A stretch of DNA of 64,000 nucleotides from Clostridia bacterium (GTDB lineage Bacteria > Bacillota > Clostridia > Christensenellales > Borkfalkiaceae), in the NCBI GenBank assembly GCA_028720205.1, contig JAQYLE010000039.1, positions 1-64,000 of the forward strand. Direction: 5' to 3'. Below, one piece after another: positions 26,734 to 36,314 of this stretch. The notes beneath the pieces were generated by a model. It had not been told where the DNA came from. It did not search any database and worked only from the letters and a program-made list of their open reading frames with translations. The position numbers and the translations under genes are program-made. Within the stretch, counting starts at the first letter, position 1. Each line of letters opens with the position of its first letter.

Positions 26734-27623
26734 AAACCGCTCGTCGTAACAAAATCAAAAAACCCGTATCACAGAAAGCCGTTTTCGGCATAGCCTTTGC
26801 GATTTTCTGCGTTTACGCGGCGTTTATTCTGTTTTTCTTTTTGTTCGCTTTTTTAATCGCGATTAAAGAAAACAACCGCGCCTTTTTAGAGGACCAGATC
26901 GCCGCAAGACTTTTTTCGTTTCCGGCGAAGCCCACTTTAAAGCACTTTGCGGAAGCGTTCAGCGAATGGACGGTGATCGACGGTGAAACCACGTATCTTA
27001 CGATGTTTTTCAATTCGGTGTGGATTTCTATCCTCGGTCCGTTGATTTCGGCGTTTACCACCGCAAGCGTTACCTACGTTCTGGTGTTTTACAGAACGGG
27101 GTATACCAAATGGCTCTATAAATTGGGCGTGTTCTTTGCCATACTGCCCCTGTACGGCGCATCGGGCGCGATGTACAAACTCGTTACCGATATAGGCATC
27201 ATCGATTCGCCGCTGATGTTTTTAACGAACATATCGCTGTTCGGCGGAAACTTCTTCTACTTTTACGCTTTTTATAAAGCGATCAGTTGGCAATATGCGG
27301 AAGCGGCGTTTATCGACGGCGCCAACCATTGGCAGGTGTATCTGAAAATCATGCTGCCCTTGCTGATTCCCGGCGCCACCGCGCTGTACATTATGGGGGT
27401 GATTTCCACGTGGAACGATTACGCCAACATCATCCTCTATTGGCAGAGTTATCCCACGCTTGCTTACGGCGCGTACGCGTACAGCGAAATTGCCAAATAC
27501 AACGCGAACAACCCCGCGTATTTTGCGGGCGTGCTCATTTCTATCGTACCTATTCTGTTGCTGTTTGCCGCCTTCCAGAACACCATTATGGAAAAGGTGC
27601 ATATCGGCGGACTGAAAGGCTGA
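26730..27623 (+). CDS. Carbohydrate ABC transporter permease (MalG type)
   Basis: Second permease of the importer, 297 aa. It has six predicted helices, beginning AVFGIAFAIFCVYAAFILFFFLFAF. The EAA loop is QYAEAAFIDGANHWQVYLKIMLPLLIPG, a good match to EAAxIDGAxxxxxFxxIxLP. The start is a GTG overlapping the stop of the first permease (GTGA), indicating translational coupling. The protein ends in a run of 8-bp DNA repeats that begins inside its last codons. Confidence 0.92.
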   Translation: MKTARRNKIKKPVSQKAVFGIAFAIFCVYAAFILFFFLFAFLIAIKENNRAFLEDQIAARLFSFPAKPTLKHFAEAFSEWTVIDGETTYLTMFFNSVWISILGPLISAFTTASVTYVLVFYRTGYTKWLYKLGVFFAILPLYGASGAMYKLVTDIGIIDSPLMFLTNISLFGGNFFYFYAFYKAISWQYAEAAFIDGANHWQVYLKIMLPLLIPGATALYIMGVISTWNDYANIILYWQSYPTLAYGAYAYSEIAKYNANNPAYFAGVLISIVPILLLFAAFQNTIMEKVHIGGLKG

Positions 27624-27674
27624 AAGGCTGAAAGAATGAAAGAATGAAAGGCTGAAAGAATGAAAGGCTGAAAG
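27611..27674 (+). repeat. Tandem 8-bp repeat (GCTGAAAG/AATGAAAG), eight units
   Basis: Eight contiguous octamers ending in TGAAAG, alternating GCTGAAAG and AATGAAAG, run from the last codons of the second permease across most of the gap to the binding-protein gene. Each unit carries a TGA. Confidence 0.9.
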
Positions 27675-27710
27675 TATTTCTTTACAAAAAACAAGGAGAA
27701 TTACGCAATC

Positions 27711-29291
27711 ATGAAAAAAATCACAAAAACGTTTGCAACGCTGCTCAGCGCCGCCGTCGTTTTTTCCTCGGGCGCCGCATGCAAAAAAAACGCGGACACG
27801 AGCGACACGCTGGTGATTACCGCCGCAAAACTCGGTTACGGGTTAGACTGGCTGAATTCCATGGCGGACGGCTGGTCGGCAAAGACGGGCAACAAAACGA
27901 AAATCGTGCAGAAAGTGGGAACTTCGGGCAACAACGCGATTACGGAAGAAATCGCCTCGCTCGCCTCTTCAAGCGATATATTCATTTACCGTACCGCCGA
28001 TTACGCCGACAAGGTATATCAAGGCGAAGTGAAACACGCGGGAGAAAAATACGACTGCGTGTATCTGGATCTCACCGACGTATACGATTCGGAAATAGAA
28101 GGAGAATCCGTAGCGGTAGGTGCGAAAATCGTGGATAAATACAAAACCGCGCTGAATGTGAACGGAAAATATTACGCCGTACCGTGGATAGAAGGCACGA
28201 TGGGGCTGATGCGCAACGTAACGCTGTGGAACAAACTCGGCTTAACCGACGCGGACGTTCCGCTTACCACGGATCAACTGAAAGAAACTTGCGACAAAAT
28301 TCTGGACGCGACCTCGGCGGACAGAAAGTATCAGAACGTCGCGCCCTTTATTTATTCCGCGGAAGACGAATATTACACAAGTTTTATCCCCGTGTGGTTT
28401 GCGCAGTACGAAGGCGTGCAGAATACCGAACGCTATAAGCAGGGACTCGATCCAGACGGGAAACTTTCGAAGAATATCTTCAATTACGACGGGTTCGAAG
28501 AAATGTTCAACGTAATAAACGATCTGCTGGATCCCGATAACGGCTATCAGCATTCCAAATCAAGTTCGCTGAACTTCACCGATATGCAGGGGCAGTTTTT
28601 GATGGAACAGGCGGTGTTCTGCGTGAACGGCGCGTGGATAGAAATTGAAATGGGCAACAGTTTCCCGGACGTTCAGATCGATTACGTAAAAACTCCCGTC
28701 ATCAGCGCGCTTGTCAAGAAAACGTCGTTCTACGATAAAAACGACGTAACGGGCGCGAACGACGAGAAACTTGCAACCTTGATAAAATACGTGGACGCTA
28801 ACAAGACGGGGTATAACGGCAAACCCGATTTCGCCACCGAAGCGGACGTGGATCTGGCGCGCGAAGCGAGAAACTACGGATATACCACGTTAAGCAGCAC
28901 GCACGTTCTTGTAGGGTCGTCGTATTCCAAAAAAACCGATATGATTAAAAGTTTTATCAGATATATGTATTCCGACGAAGGGCTGGATCTGTACTACCGC
29001 GCAACGGGCGGCGCAAGGCTCCCCGCGCAACGCGCCGCGGGCGCTTATCCTCAGGACGTCGCTGTGTCCGATTTTAAAAAGAGCGTAAACGCCATCGACG
29101 GGAACGAGATCCTCGTTTTCGCTTCCACGGCGAAGTTGTTTTCGGTGGGCGGCGTTTCCATCCGCGCGCTTAACGGCATTACCAACTACATTTCGGCTTT
29201 CGCTTCCAAAAAGATGACGCCGAGACAAGTGGTGCAGAAAAATCAGCAGTATATGTCCGACAACTGGTCGGTAATCGCTTCGAAATTATAA
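27711..29291 (+). CDS. Extracellular sugar-binding lipoprotein (family 1 SBP)
   Basis: Solute-binding protein of the CUT1 importer, 526 aa. The lipoprotein signal is TFATLLSAAVVFSSGAAC-KK with lipobox SGAAC, so it is anchored to the outer face of the membrane. The family 1 binding fold shows in GYGLDWLNSMADGWSAKTG, NGKYYAVPWIEGTMGLMRN, FVNGAWIEIEMGNSFPDV-like and SFIRYMYSDEGLDLYYRATGG. The ribosome binding site AAGGAGAA precedes the ATG. It lies downstream of both permeases. The ligand is not deducible, but neighbouring enzymes suggest an oligosaccharide. Confidence 0.92.
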   Translation: MKKITKTFATLLSAAVVFSSGAACKKNADTSDTLVITAAKLGYGLDWLNSMADGWSAKTGNKTKIVQKVGTSGNNAITEEIASLASSSDIFIYRTADYADKVYQGEVKHAGEKYDCVYLDLTDVYDSEIEGESVAVGAKIVDKYKTALNVNGKYYAVPWIEGTMGLMRNVTLWNKLGLTDADVPLTTDQLKETCDKILDATSADRKYQNVAPFIYSAEDEYYTSFIPVWFAQYEGVQNTERYKQGLDPDGKLSKNIFNYDGFEEMFNVINDLLDPDNGYQHSKSSSLNFTDMQGQFLMEQAVFCVNGAWIEIEMGNSFPDVQIDYVKTPVISALVKKTSFYDKNDVTGANDEKLATLIKYVDANKTGYNGKPDFATEADVDLAREARNYGYTTLSSTHVLVGSSYSKKTDMIKSFIRYMYSDEGLDLYYRATGGARLPAQRAAGAYPQDVAVSDFKKSVNAIDGNEILVFASTAKLFSVGGVSIRALNGITNYISAFASKKMTPRQVVQKNQQYMSDNWSVIASKL

Positions 29292-29307
29292 AGATAACGG
29301 AGAAAAT

Positions 29308-31794
29308 ATGAAAAAATTTTTAATTCGCTTAACGACGTTTCTGGCGGCGCTTACCGTAACGGCGCCTCTTTCCGCGTGTTCGGAAAACGGGAACGATGAA
29401 AAAAACGAAACGGCGGAAGTGTGGGGAACGTATTCCACGGCAAAAATAGGGCAGGATTCTTCGAACAACGAAAAATTCGTTAAAAACGAAGCGCGTCTCG
29501 ACGTTCAGATGATGAAAAACGAATCGGAGGGCGGGCAGATTATCGTTACCGCGGCAAAAGACTACGACTCGTTCGATCTGGAAGTTTCCGATCTGAAAAC
29601 CGCCGACGGAAAGGTGTTTGCCGCTTCCAACGTTACGGCGTATCAGGAAAAGTATATTCAGGTGCGGCAGAAGCGCGACTATAACGATATGTACGTGATA
29701 GGCGAATACGTGCCCGATATGTTGCTTCCCCTTTCCGTATCGAAACAATACGGCGAAAACGTGATTAAAAAAGGAAATAACCAGGGCATATACGTGGAAT
29801 TTTCTTCCGCGGGGGTGCCGGCGGGGAAGTATACGGGCGCTTATAAACTTACCGTGGGAAGCGAAAAATACGAGATTCCCGTTTCGGTGGAAGTATGGGA
29901 TATCGAATATGCGGGCAGACGCAACTTCCAATCTTGCTTCGTACTGTATCAGTCGTCGCTTTTAAAATCGGAATACGATAATTCCGACGAGATGACGGAC
30001 GCATACACGCAATTCTTTCTCGATTATAAAGTAGACGTATGCCTGCATAACTTCAACCGCAACGATTTTTCTTCTTACGGAGAAAAATGGCTGCAATCCG
30101 TGGAAAAGTATAAAGACAACCCTAATTTCAACTCGGTTTATATTCCCTATCAGTTCGCGCCGAATTACACGGCGTACACTTCTGCGGGAACGGCTACCGC
30201 GGCGGCGGAACAATGTATAAAATACGTTACCGCGCTTGCAAAAACGTCCAGCGCCGAATATCCGTATATCGATTACGCGTATTTCTATCCTTTCGAACTG
30301 GACGAAGCGGACGTGGTTACGCGCAGGCAGCCTTACGCCGAAAATCTGCTGAAACAGGGCGGCGAGATAGAGCAGACGCTGCAACTGGCGGTTGACAGAC
30401 TGGAAAGCGAGGGCTATTTCGATTCCCTTTCCGATCAGGCGTATGCGGAACATCTGAAACAGGCGATTCTGAATATTCCTACGATTTTTACCAACGTAAA
30501 TTTCAAGGGCGACTGGGTGGATTCGTACGACGCGTGTTTCTGCCCGTATTTAAGCGTGTTCAACAGCGGCGCTTCCGCCGATCATTACCTTGCTTCCGCA
30601 AACGAATCGGGCAAAGACGTATGGGCGTATACCTGCGTGGGACCCAATTATCCCTATCCCACGTTCCACCTCGACGATTACAACCTGGGCACGAGAATTT
30701 CCGGCTGGATGGAAAAGTATTACGGTATAAACGGCTATTTGTACTGGTCGGCGAGCAACGCCTCTTATTCGGGCGAAGAATACAAGTATCTCGACCCGTA
30801 TGAAGACGCAGACAGATATCCGGGCGCGGACGGCGACGGCTATCTTGTTTATCCCGGCAGTTATTACGGCCTCAAAACGCCGTTGCCTTCGTTGCGGCTT
30901 GTGGCGTACAGGGATTCTATGGACGATTACGATATGCTTTGCGTATACGAAAGCCTGCTGAAAGCGTATTATAAAAAATACGACCTCGGCGAACTCGACT
31001 TCAACGATTACGCGGAACATCTGTATGCCGAACTGTTTACCGGCGCGATTTACGATACGGACGATGCGAAACTTTTCGCCGCGAGGGAAGAGTTGGCAAG
31101 CCGAATCGCCGCGCTTTCCGGCGACGAAGAAATTCTCGTTACCAAAAAGACGACGGCGCAGGGCTGTTTTGTTGAAATTTATTCCAACGTATGGGCGCTG
31201 GATATCAACGGCGCTACTCAAATGGGCGAAAAAACGGGCAAAGACCGTTATAAATATACGCTTACGGACGCCGCCGCTTTACGCTCAGTAACGGTTTCGA
31301 CGGATAACAGAACGGAAGCATACGAATTTTTCGCCGCAAACGTACAGGCGCTTTCCCCCTCGAACGTTTCCGCGGGCGAGAACAGCGAAGTTACGGTAAC
31401 GGACGGCGCGGCGCAGGCGGTATTGCGTTCGGTGCTCAAAGGCGACGAGATCGGCTCTTCTACGGTGGCATACAATCCGTACGTTACGTTTGCGTTAGAC
31501 AAAAAAGAAAACGCAAAATACGTATGCTTTACTATCGCCAATCTCAGCGGCACGGCTACGGATTTTTATTTCGATTTAACTTCGGGACTTCTCGTTAACG
31601 AAATCGGTTCCGCCTATCTGAAAGCGGGCGCGAGCAAGAGAGTGCGAATAAAAATTCCCGACGGAATTACTGTAGGAAACGGCGCGGAACTTACCGTTCG
31701 CGTACCTAACGTGTTTATGGGTGAAAACAACGAGTACGAACTATACGCAGACCGTACCGTATCCGTTTCCGACGTGTACTTTGAATGCGAATAA
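29308..31794 (+). CDS. DUF4091 / GH123-like lipoprotein
   Basis: An 828-aa lipoprotein (LAALTVTAPLSAC lipobox). The N-terminal beta-sandwich is followed by a TIM-barrel-like region and the DUF4091 block (GDGYLVYPGSYYGLKTPLPSLRLVAYRDSMDDYDML). This block is shared with GH123 beta-N-acetylgalactosaminidases. A candidate acidic catalytic segment is YFYPFELDEADV. A C-terminal beta-rich ~200-residue module may bind carbohydrate. The ATG follows ACGGAGAA, 16 bp after the binding protein. Probably an extracellular glycosidase that trims the glycan before import; the specific activity is unproven. Confidence 0.85.
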   Translation: MKKFLIRLTTFLAALTVTAPLSACSENGNDEKNETAEVWGTYSTAKIGQDSSNNEKFVKNEARLDVQMMKNESEGGQIIVTAAKDYDSFDLEVSDLKTADGKVFAASNVTAYQEKYIQVRQKRDYNDMYVIGEYVPDMLLPLSVSKQYGENVIKKGNNQGIYVEFSSAGVPAGKYTGAYKLTVGSEKYEIPVSVEVWDIEYAGRRNFQSCFVLYQSSLLKSEYDNSDEMTDAYTQFFLDYKVDVCLHNFNRNDFSSYGEKWLQSVEKYKDNPNFNSVYIPYQFAPNYTAYTSAGTATAAAEQCIKYVTALAKTSSAEYPYIDYAYFYPFELDEADVVTRRQPYAENLLKQGGEIEQTLQLAVDRLESEGYFDSLSDQAYAEHLKQAILNIPTIFTNVNFKGDWVDSYDACFCPYLSVFNSGASADHYLASANESGKDVWAYTCVGPNYPYPTFHLDDYNLGTRISGWMEKYYGINGYLYWSASNASYSGEEYKYLDPYEDADRYPGADGDGYLVYPGSYYGLKTPLPSLRLVAYRDSMDDYDMLCVYESLLKAYYKKYDLGELDFNDYAEHLYAELFTGAIYDTDDAKLFAAREELASRIAALSGDEEILVTKKTTAQGCFVEIYSNVWALDINGATQMGEKTGKDRYKYTLTDAAALRSVTVSTDNRTEAYEFFAANVQALSPSNVSAGENSEVTVTDGAAQAVLRSVLKGDEIGSSTVAYNPYVTFALDKKENAKYVCFTIANLSGTATDFYFDLTSGLLVNEIGSAYLKAGASKRVRIKIPDGITVGNGAELTVRVPNVFMGENNEYELYADRTVSVSDVYFECE

Positions 31795-31803
31795 GGAGAG
31801 AAT

Positions 31804-34434
31804 ATGAGGAAAAACAAAAAAATTCTTACCATCGGCTTTGCAACGCTTTCCTGTTTCTTTTTATCTTTGGCGTATGCGTGCGGCAAAACGACGGAAACGG
31901 AAGCGGGCAAAGGAAACGTGCAGGAATCTCCGCGCGAATACGCGGACGGTACTTACCTCCTCTGCGATTTTGAGAACGCCGCCGATCTGTATACGGTAAA
32001 GCCCTGTTTTACCAATAAACTCAACGCTTACGGAAAAGCGGGCGTGGTGTTCGGCGAGCAGTATAAAGGCGACTCTCCCGATAAAACGGGCAGTTTGAAA
32101 TACGCTTACGAAAAGGCGAACGACTCGGTAAAATCGGTGAGTTCTCTTGCTTTTTATATAGAAAAATCCGCCTGCCCCGATATTAACAGGGCTAAAATAC
32201 TTTCGTTCGGCATCAGCGTTTACAACGCTTCCGATACGGTGAAAACCGTAAAACTCGGGTTGGTTTCTTCTTCTAAAACCGTGTGCGACGTCAGCGCGGC
32301 GCTTAACGCGGGCTGGAACGACATATCCTTTTCGGTCGATCCCGTTTTCGCAATGTACCGCATAGACGAAGTGAAAGCCTTCAACGTGGAATTCCCGACG
32401 GGCGAAGCGTGCGATTATTACTTCGACGACTGGACGGTGACGATAGGCGAAAGCCGGCTTAACGATATGCAGAAATCCGCGGTGAATTTTGCGGAAACGG
32501 TATCTTCGCTTGACGGCAACGTTACGCTCGATTCCGCGCAGACGCTGCTTTCCGCCAACGCGCTGTACGCCGGGCTGGACGAAAACTGCCGCTCTGCGGT
32601 GACGGCGTATTATAACGTTTATCAGAGCGCGGTGGGGTACTTTTTCGATCTGCTTGCCAAACAATCGGGCGATACGGTATTCTATTTCGGCGAAGAATAC
32701 GGCGTATTGCAGGTATCGGCAACCGACGGCATGAACTGCGCTTACGATGGCGAAATACAATTGCTCGGTGAAAAAGGAGCGCTCGGTTTCGGCTTTAACG
32801 ACAAGGGCGATTATAAAACCAACGTTCATATTCCTACTCTGATGATTTCCGCTTTCGATTACGTTGCGGTAAACGCTAAAAACGAATCGGACGCGGACGT
32901 ATCGGTTGTGCTGAACGCTTCGGAAGCGGAAACGTTGGAGGCGGGCGGCGAACGCACGCTGTACTTTCCCGCCGCACAGTTAAGCGAATCGGGCAACAGC
33001 ATTACCTTTAAAACGGCGGGCGCTACGAACGGTAACGTATATCTGGGCAATCTTGTCGGCGCGGCGCTGCAGACGGACGGCATTTATTCGCTCGCCCTCG
33101 GGGCGGAAGGTTACGCCTCGGAAGACGCCGCCGTAACGGAAGAAGACGGCAGATATACGATAACCGCCGCAACGGAAGGCACGTACAGAATAACGCCCGT
33201 AAAAACGGGCGATCCGCTTAACGTAGCCGAAAGCGTTACGTTCGGCGTACGGTTCGGCGAAAGCGGCAGCGTAGAAGCGTACGACGAAAACGGCAATCTG
33301 CTGCGCCGCGACGTGCTCGGCGCCGGCTTGCAGACGGTATATTACGGCAGCAAAATTTATAATGCGCTTTCGTACCTTACGATAAACGTCGGCGCGGACG
33401 GCGTTACGTTTACGCCGATGCTGCGTTCCAGAACGACGGATACCGATTACGTGGATATCGTTTTGAAAAACGACTCGGTGGTAAAAGGCGAAAACGTTAC
33501 GATAGATACTTTCCGCGAAGCGATGTACTATTTAAGCGCTTACGAAAGCATGACGCTGTATAAACAACTGTATTTAAAGAACAACGAAAAGGAAGTTTAC
33601 GGCGACATCACCGCGCGCGCGGCAAAAGTTTCCGGACTGATGGCGGGCGTCATCGAACGCTATAAAAACGGCGAGGCAAGCGATACCGACGGAAAACTGC
33701 TGCTCGATTTCGCCGCCTCTTACCGCAAAATGAAGTGCGTAGATAAACTTACGGCAGAGCAACTGAAAATTGTTTCCGAAGCCTCCGCCGCTCTTCTGAA
33801 ATACGAATATACCGTTTACGATTTCGTGAATCCGTTAACCGCGAAAATGTTTATACCGCTGTATAACGATACGCTCCCCAACGGCAAAGCGTATTATCAG
33901 TGGTCGGGCAGCGCGTATCTCGGAAATAAAGACGGCAACGCGGTGATGACGTTTAAAGTTTCAGTGCCTTCCAAAGAATTGTATATGTACGCGAGGTACG
34001 ACTATTCTTCGGTGCAGAGCGCGCTTTCCGATTACGATTACGTAACGTTCAGAATTTACAACGGCTGTTCCGCCGCGCGCGACATCGTGTTTATTCCCTA
34101 CGCGTGGTCGTCCACCGTTAAAGTGTTAACGCTTAAAGCGAATTCGTGGAACGATATCTGTTTATCCGCAAGCGAATTTACGCGCGCGGGGTACTTCGTA
34201 ATCCGTTCGGTAAACGCGGGCGATACCTTCTGTTTCGGCAACGTTACCGCCTGTTCGTATCAACACGTGCAATCTTGTATAGACGCGTTGCCCGAGCCCT
34301 CCGCCGTTACGGAAGAGGACAGGGCGGCGATAAATCTGGCGCGGGAAAAATACGAAAAACTTTCCGATAAAGGAAAGGCGAAAATAAATGCGGAAAGACT
34401 GACGAAGTGCGAAGAAGCGCTTTCAAAACCGTGA
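31804..34434 (+). CDS. Large lipoprotein of unknown function
   Basis: An 876-aa lipoprotein (ATLSCFFLSLAYAC lipobox) coupled 9 bp downstream of the DUF4091 gene with AAGGAGAG. I recognise no catalytic domain. There are two jelly-roll-like modules, one near residues 40-210 (LLCDFENAADLYTV ... NVEFPTGEACDYYFDDWTV) and one near 680-820 (YVTFRIYNGCSAARDIVFIPYAWSS ... VIRSVNAGDTFCFGNV). Both resemble carbohydrate-binding modules. A helical segment before each and a C-terminal helical tail (INLAREKYEKLSDKGKAKINAE) look like FIVAR-type spacers. Probably a surface glycan-binding protein serving the importer, by context. Confidence 0.75.
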   Translation: MRKNKKILTIGFATLSCFFLSLAYACGKTTETEAGKGNVQESPREYADGTYLLCDFENAADLYTVKPCFTNKLNAYGKAGVVFGEQYKGDSPDKTGSLKYAYEKANDSVKSVSSLAFYIEKSACPDINRAKILSFGISVYNASDTVKTVKLGLVSSSKTVCDVSAALNAGWNDISFSVDPVFAMYRIDEVKAFNVEFPTGEACDYYFDDWTVTIGESRLNDMQKSAVNFAETVSSLDGNVTLDSAQTLLSANALYAGLDENCRSAVTAYYNVYQSAVGYFFDLLAKQSGDTVFYFGEEYGVLQVSATDGMNCAYDGEIQLLGEKGALGFGFNDKGDYKTNVHIPTLMISAFDYVAVNAKNESDADVSVVLNASEAETLEAGGERTLYFPAAQLSESGNSITFKTAGATNGNVYLGNLVGAALQTDGIYSLALGAEGYASEDAAVTEEDGRYTITAATEGTYRITPVKTGDPLNVAESVTFGVRFGESGSVEAYDENGNLLRRDVLGAGLQTVYYGSKIYNALSYLTINVGADGVTFTPMLRSRTTDTDYVDIVLKNDSVVKGENVTIDTFREAMYYLSAYESMTLYKQLYLKNNEKEVYGDITARAAKVSGLMAGVIERYKNGEASDTDGKLLLDFAASYRKMKCVDKLTAEQLKIVSEASAALLKYEYTVYDFVNPLTAKMFIPLYNDTLPNGKAYYQWSGSAYLGNKDGNAVMTFKVSVPSKELYMYARYDYSSVQSALSDYDYVTFRIYNGCSAARDIVFIPYAWSSTVKVLTLKANSWNDICLSASEFTRAGYFVIRSVNAGDTFCFGNVTACSYQHVQSCIDALPEPSAVTEEDRAAINLAREKYEKLSDKGKAKINAERLTKCEEALSKP

Positions 34435-34568
34435 CGTACCGTCCGCCCCGTTAGTAAAGGGCGGGGCGACGCATAAATAACGGCGTTTTTCAGGAAACGT
34501 TAAGCGCAACCCGCGTTTACGGGGGCAAAGCGGTTACTAAGCGACAGAAATATTTTGGAGAGCGGCAA

Positions 34569-35423
34569 ATGATAGACGAACGAGTCAGAGAGTTTGTATT
34601 TCCCGTTAAAATCAAGGCGACGGGCGGCGCGGTGGAAGGCGAGAATTTTTTACTTAAAGAAAAGATTCTGCAGATCGCTACGGTAGAAGACGAACTCTGT
34701 AAAATGAGCGGTAAGAGCCATGTTATTCTTGATTTCGGCAAAGAATTATACGGCGGAATCAGAATTCTTACCAAAAGAACGTATAAAAAAAGCAAGGAAA
34801 ACGCGCCTGTTTTAATGCGATTGCGTTTCGGAGAATCATTGACGGAAACGTGCGCGGAATTAGGCGAAAAGAACGCTACCAACGACCACGCCGTAAGGGA
34901 TATGACGATAACGCTCGGTTCTCATTCCGATATGGAATTCGGCAATACAGGGTTCAGATTTTTGCGTATCGATCTTCTATCCGACGACGACGCGATTCTT
35001 ATCAAATCGGCGGTGGCGGTATACGTGCACCGTGATTTACGCCCCGCAGGCGGTTTTCACTGCGACGACGAAAGACTCAACGAAATATATTCCGTTGCTT
35101 CGCGCACCTGTATGCTTTGTATGCAGAGTATGTTATGGGACGGCATAAAGCGCGATAAACTCGTATGGATGGGAGATATGCACCCGGAAATGATGACGAT
35201 TCAGTGCCTGTTCGGTTACGATAAATGTATCGACGACGCGCTGGACTTCGTAGTGGCGCAGTTTAAACTCCCCGAATACATCAACTTAAAACCTTCGTAC
35301 TCGTTGTGGTTCGTTGTAGTATTGTACGATTGGTACATGCAGAACGGCGATAAAAACCTTTTGATAAAACACGCGGGATATATCGAAGATCTGTTCGATA
35401 ATCTCGGCGCGCTGGTAGACTAA
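34569..35423 (+). CDS. Rhamnosidase-like (GH78-type) protein, N-terminal part cut by in-frame TAA
   Basis: First 284 residues of a GH78-like alpha-L-rhamnosidase-related protein. A beta-sandwich (VILDFGKELYGGIRI, MRLRFGESLTETCAELGE) leads to the start of the (alpha/alpha)6 barrel (FHCDDERLNEIYSVASRTCMLCMQSMLWDGIKRDKLVWMGDMHPEM). The ATG follows TTGGAGAGCGGCAA. There is no signal peptide, so it would act in the cytoplasm on imported fragments. Translation stops at TAA 35421-35423 and the family homology continues in the same frame immediately afterwards. This looks like a nonsense mutation; GAA or AAA to TAA would suffice. Confidence 0.75.
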   Translation: MIDERVREFVFPVKIKATGGAVEGENFLLKEKILQIATVEDELCKMSGKSHVILDFGKELYGGIRILTKRTYKKSKENAPVLMRLRFGESLTETCAELGEKNATNDHAVRDMTITLGSHSDMEFGNTGFRFLRIDLLSDDDAILIKSAVAVYVHRDLRPAGGFHCDDERLNEIYSVASRTCMLCMQSMLWDGIKRDKLVWMGDMHPEMMTIQCLFGYDKCIDDALDFVVAQFKLPEYINLKPSYSLWFVVVLYDWYMQNGDKNLLIKHAGYIEDLFDNLGALVD

Positions 35424-35432
35424 AACGGAGAT

Positions 35433-36224
35433 ATGCACCTGAAAGGCTACTTTTTCGATTGGCCCACGCACCCCGATTCCGACAGCAACGCGGGCGGATC
35501 GGACGATAGCAAAAACGGCGTAAAGGCGTTGTTTTTAACCGCGCTGCGCTACGCGCGCGAAATTTTCGGCATTCTCGGCAACGACGGCGCGCGGCTTACC
35601 GCGCTTGAAAACAGGCTGTTGAAAGGCAGGCTTCCCGCGCCTGTAAAAAAGCAGGCGGCGGCGTTCAAGGCGCTGTGCGAAAACAACTTTTCCGCCGAAG
35701 TATGTAAAACGCTTACGGAAGGAGGCTGCAAGGGGTTTTCAACGTTTACGGCTTTCTATCTGCTCGACGCTATCGCAAAATGCGGAGAAAAAGAGCGCGC
35801 CGTACAGATTATGAAAGAGTATTACGGGGCGATGCTGGATAAAGGCGCTACCTCTTTTTGGGAAGACTTCAATATAGAATGGGTTAAAAACACGGGCAGA
35901 ATCGACGAATTCCCCAAAGAAGGAGAAGAAGATATTCACGGCGACAGAGGCGATTATTGCTATAAAGGGTTTCGGCACAGCCTTTGTCACGGCTGGTCGT
36001 CCGCGCCCGTGCCGTTTATAACAAGATATATTCTGGGCGTAAACGTGTTGTCGGCGGGATGCGGCAAAATAGCGATACGGCCTTATCTGCCCCGCGGCGT
36101 AAACCGCGCGGAAGGAACGTATCCCACGCCGTACGGCAATATTTATATCAGACACGAAAGAATTAACGGCGAAATCGTTTCCGAAATCAACGCGCCGGAA
36201 GAAATTGAAATTATCCGCAACTGA
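35433..36224 (+). CDS. Rhamnosidase-like protein, C-terminal part after in-frame TAA
   Basis: Continuation in the same reading frame of the GH78-like protein (YFFDWPTHPDSDSNAGGSDDSK, then FWEDFNIEWVKN, LCHGWSSAPVPFITRYILGV and the closing beta-domain IAIRPYLPRGVNRAEGTYPTPYGNIYIRHE). The ATG at 35433 has GGAG only two bases upstream, too close for efficient initiation. Without the N-terminal barrel helices it is unlikely to fold alone. Either the pair is a recent pseudogene, the stop is read through, or it is a sequencing error. Confidence 0.7.
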   Translation: MHLKGYFFDWPTHPDSDSNAGGSDDSKNGVKALFLTALRYAREIFGILGNDGARLTALENRLLKGRLPAPVKKQAAAFKALCENNFSAEVCKTLTEGGCKGFSTFTAFYLLDAIAKCGEKERAVQIMKEYYGAMLDKGATSFWEDFNIEWVKNTGRIDEFPKEGEEDIHGDRGDYCYKGFRHSLCHGWSSAPVPFITRYILGVNVLSAGCGKIAIRPYLPRGVNRAEGTYPTPYGNIYIRHERINGEIVSEINAPEEIEIIRN

Positions 36225-36248
36225 AACGCGTATGTTTCTTAAAAAAAG

Positions 36249-36287
36249 CAGGCGCCGCCGGATTATCCGGCGGCGCCTGACTTTTTT
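36249..36287. terminator. Bidirectional terminator (importer operon / uxa operon)
   Basis: Perfect 13-bp stem CAGGCGCCGCCGG / CCGGCGGCGCCTG with a 5-nt loop, an A-run upstream and six T downstream. It ends both converging operons. Confidence 0.9.
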
Positions 36288-36314
36288 AAACTGCGTTTTT
36301 TCAATTCGCTTTTT

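Noticed and set aside
27611-27674. CRISPR-like array
   Set aside because: Units are contiguous 8-bp repeats with no spacers and no cas genes nearby.
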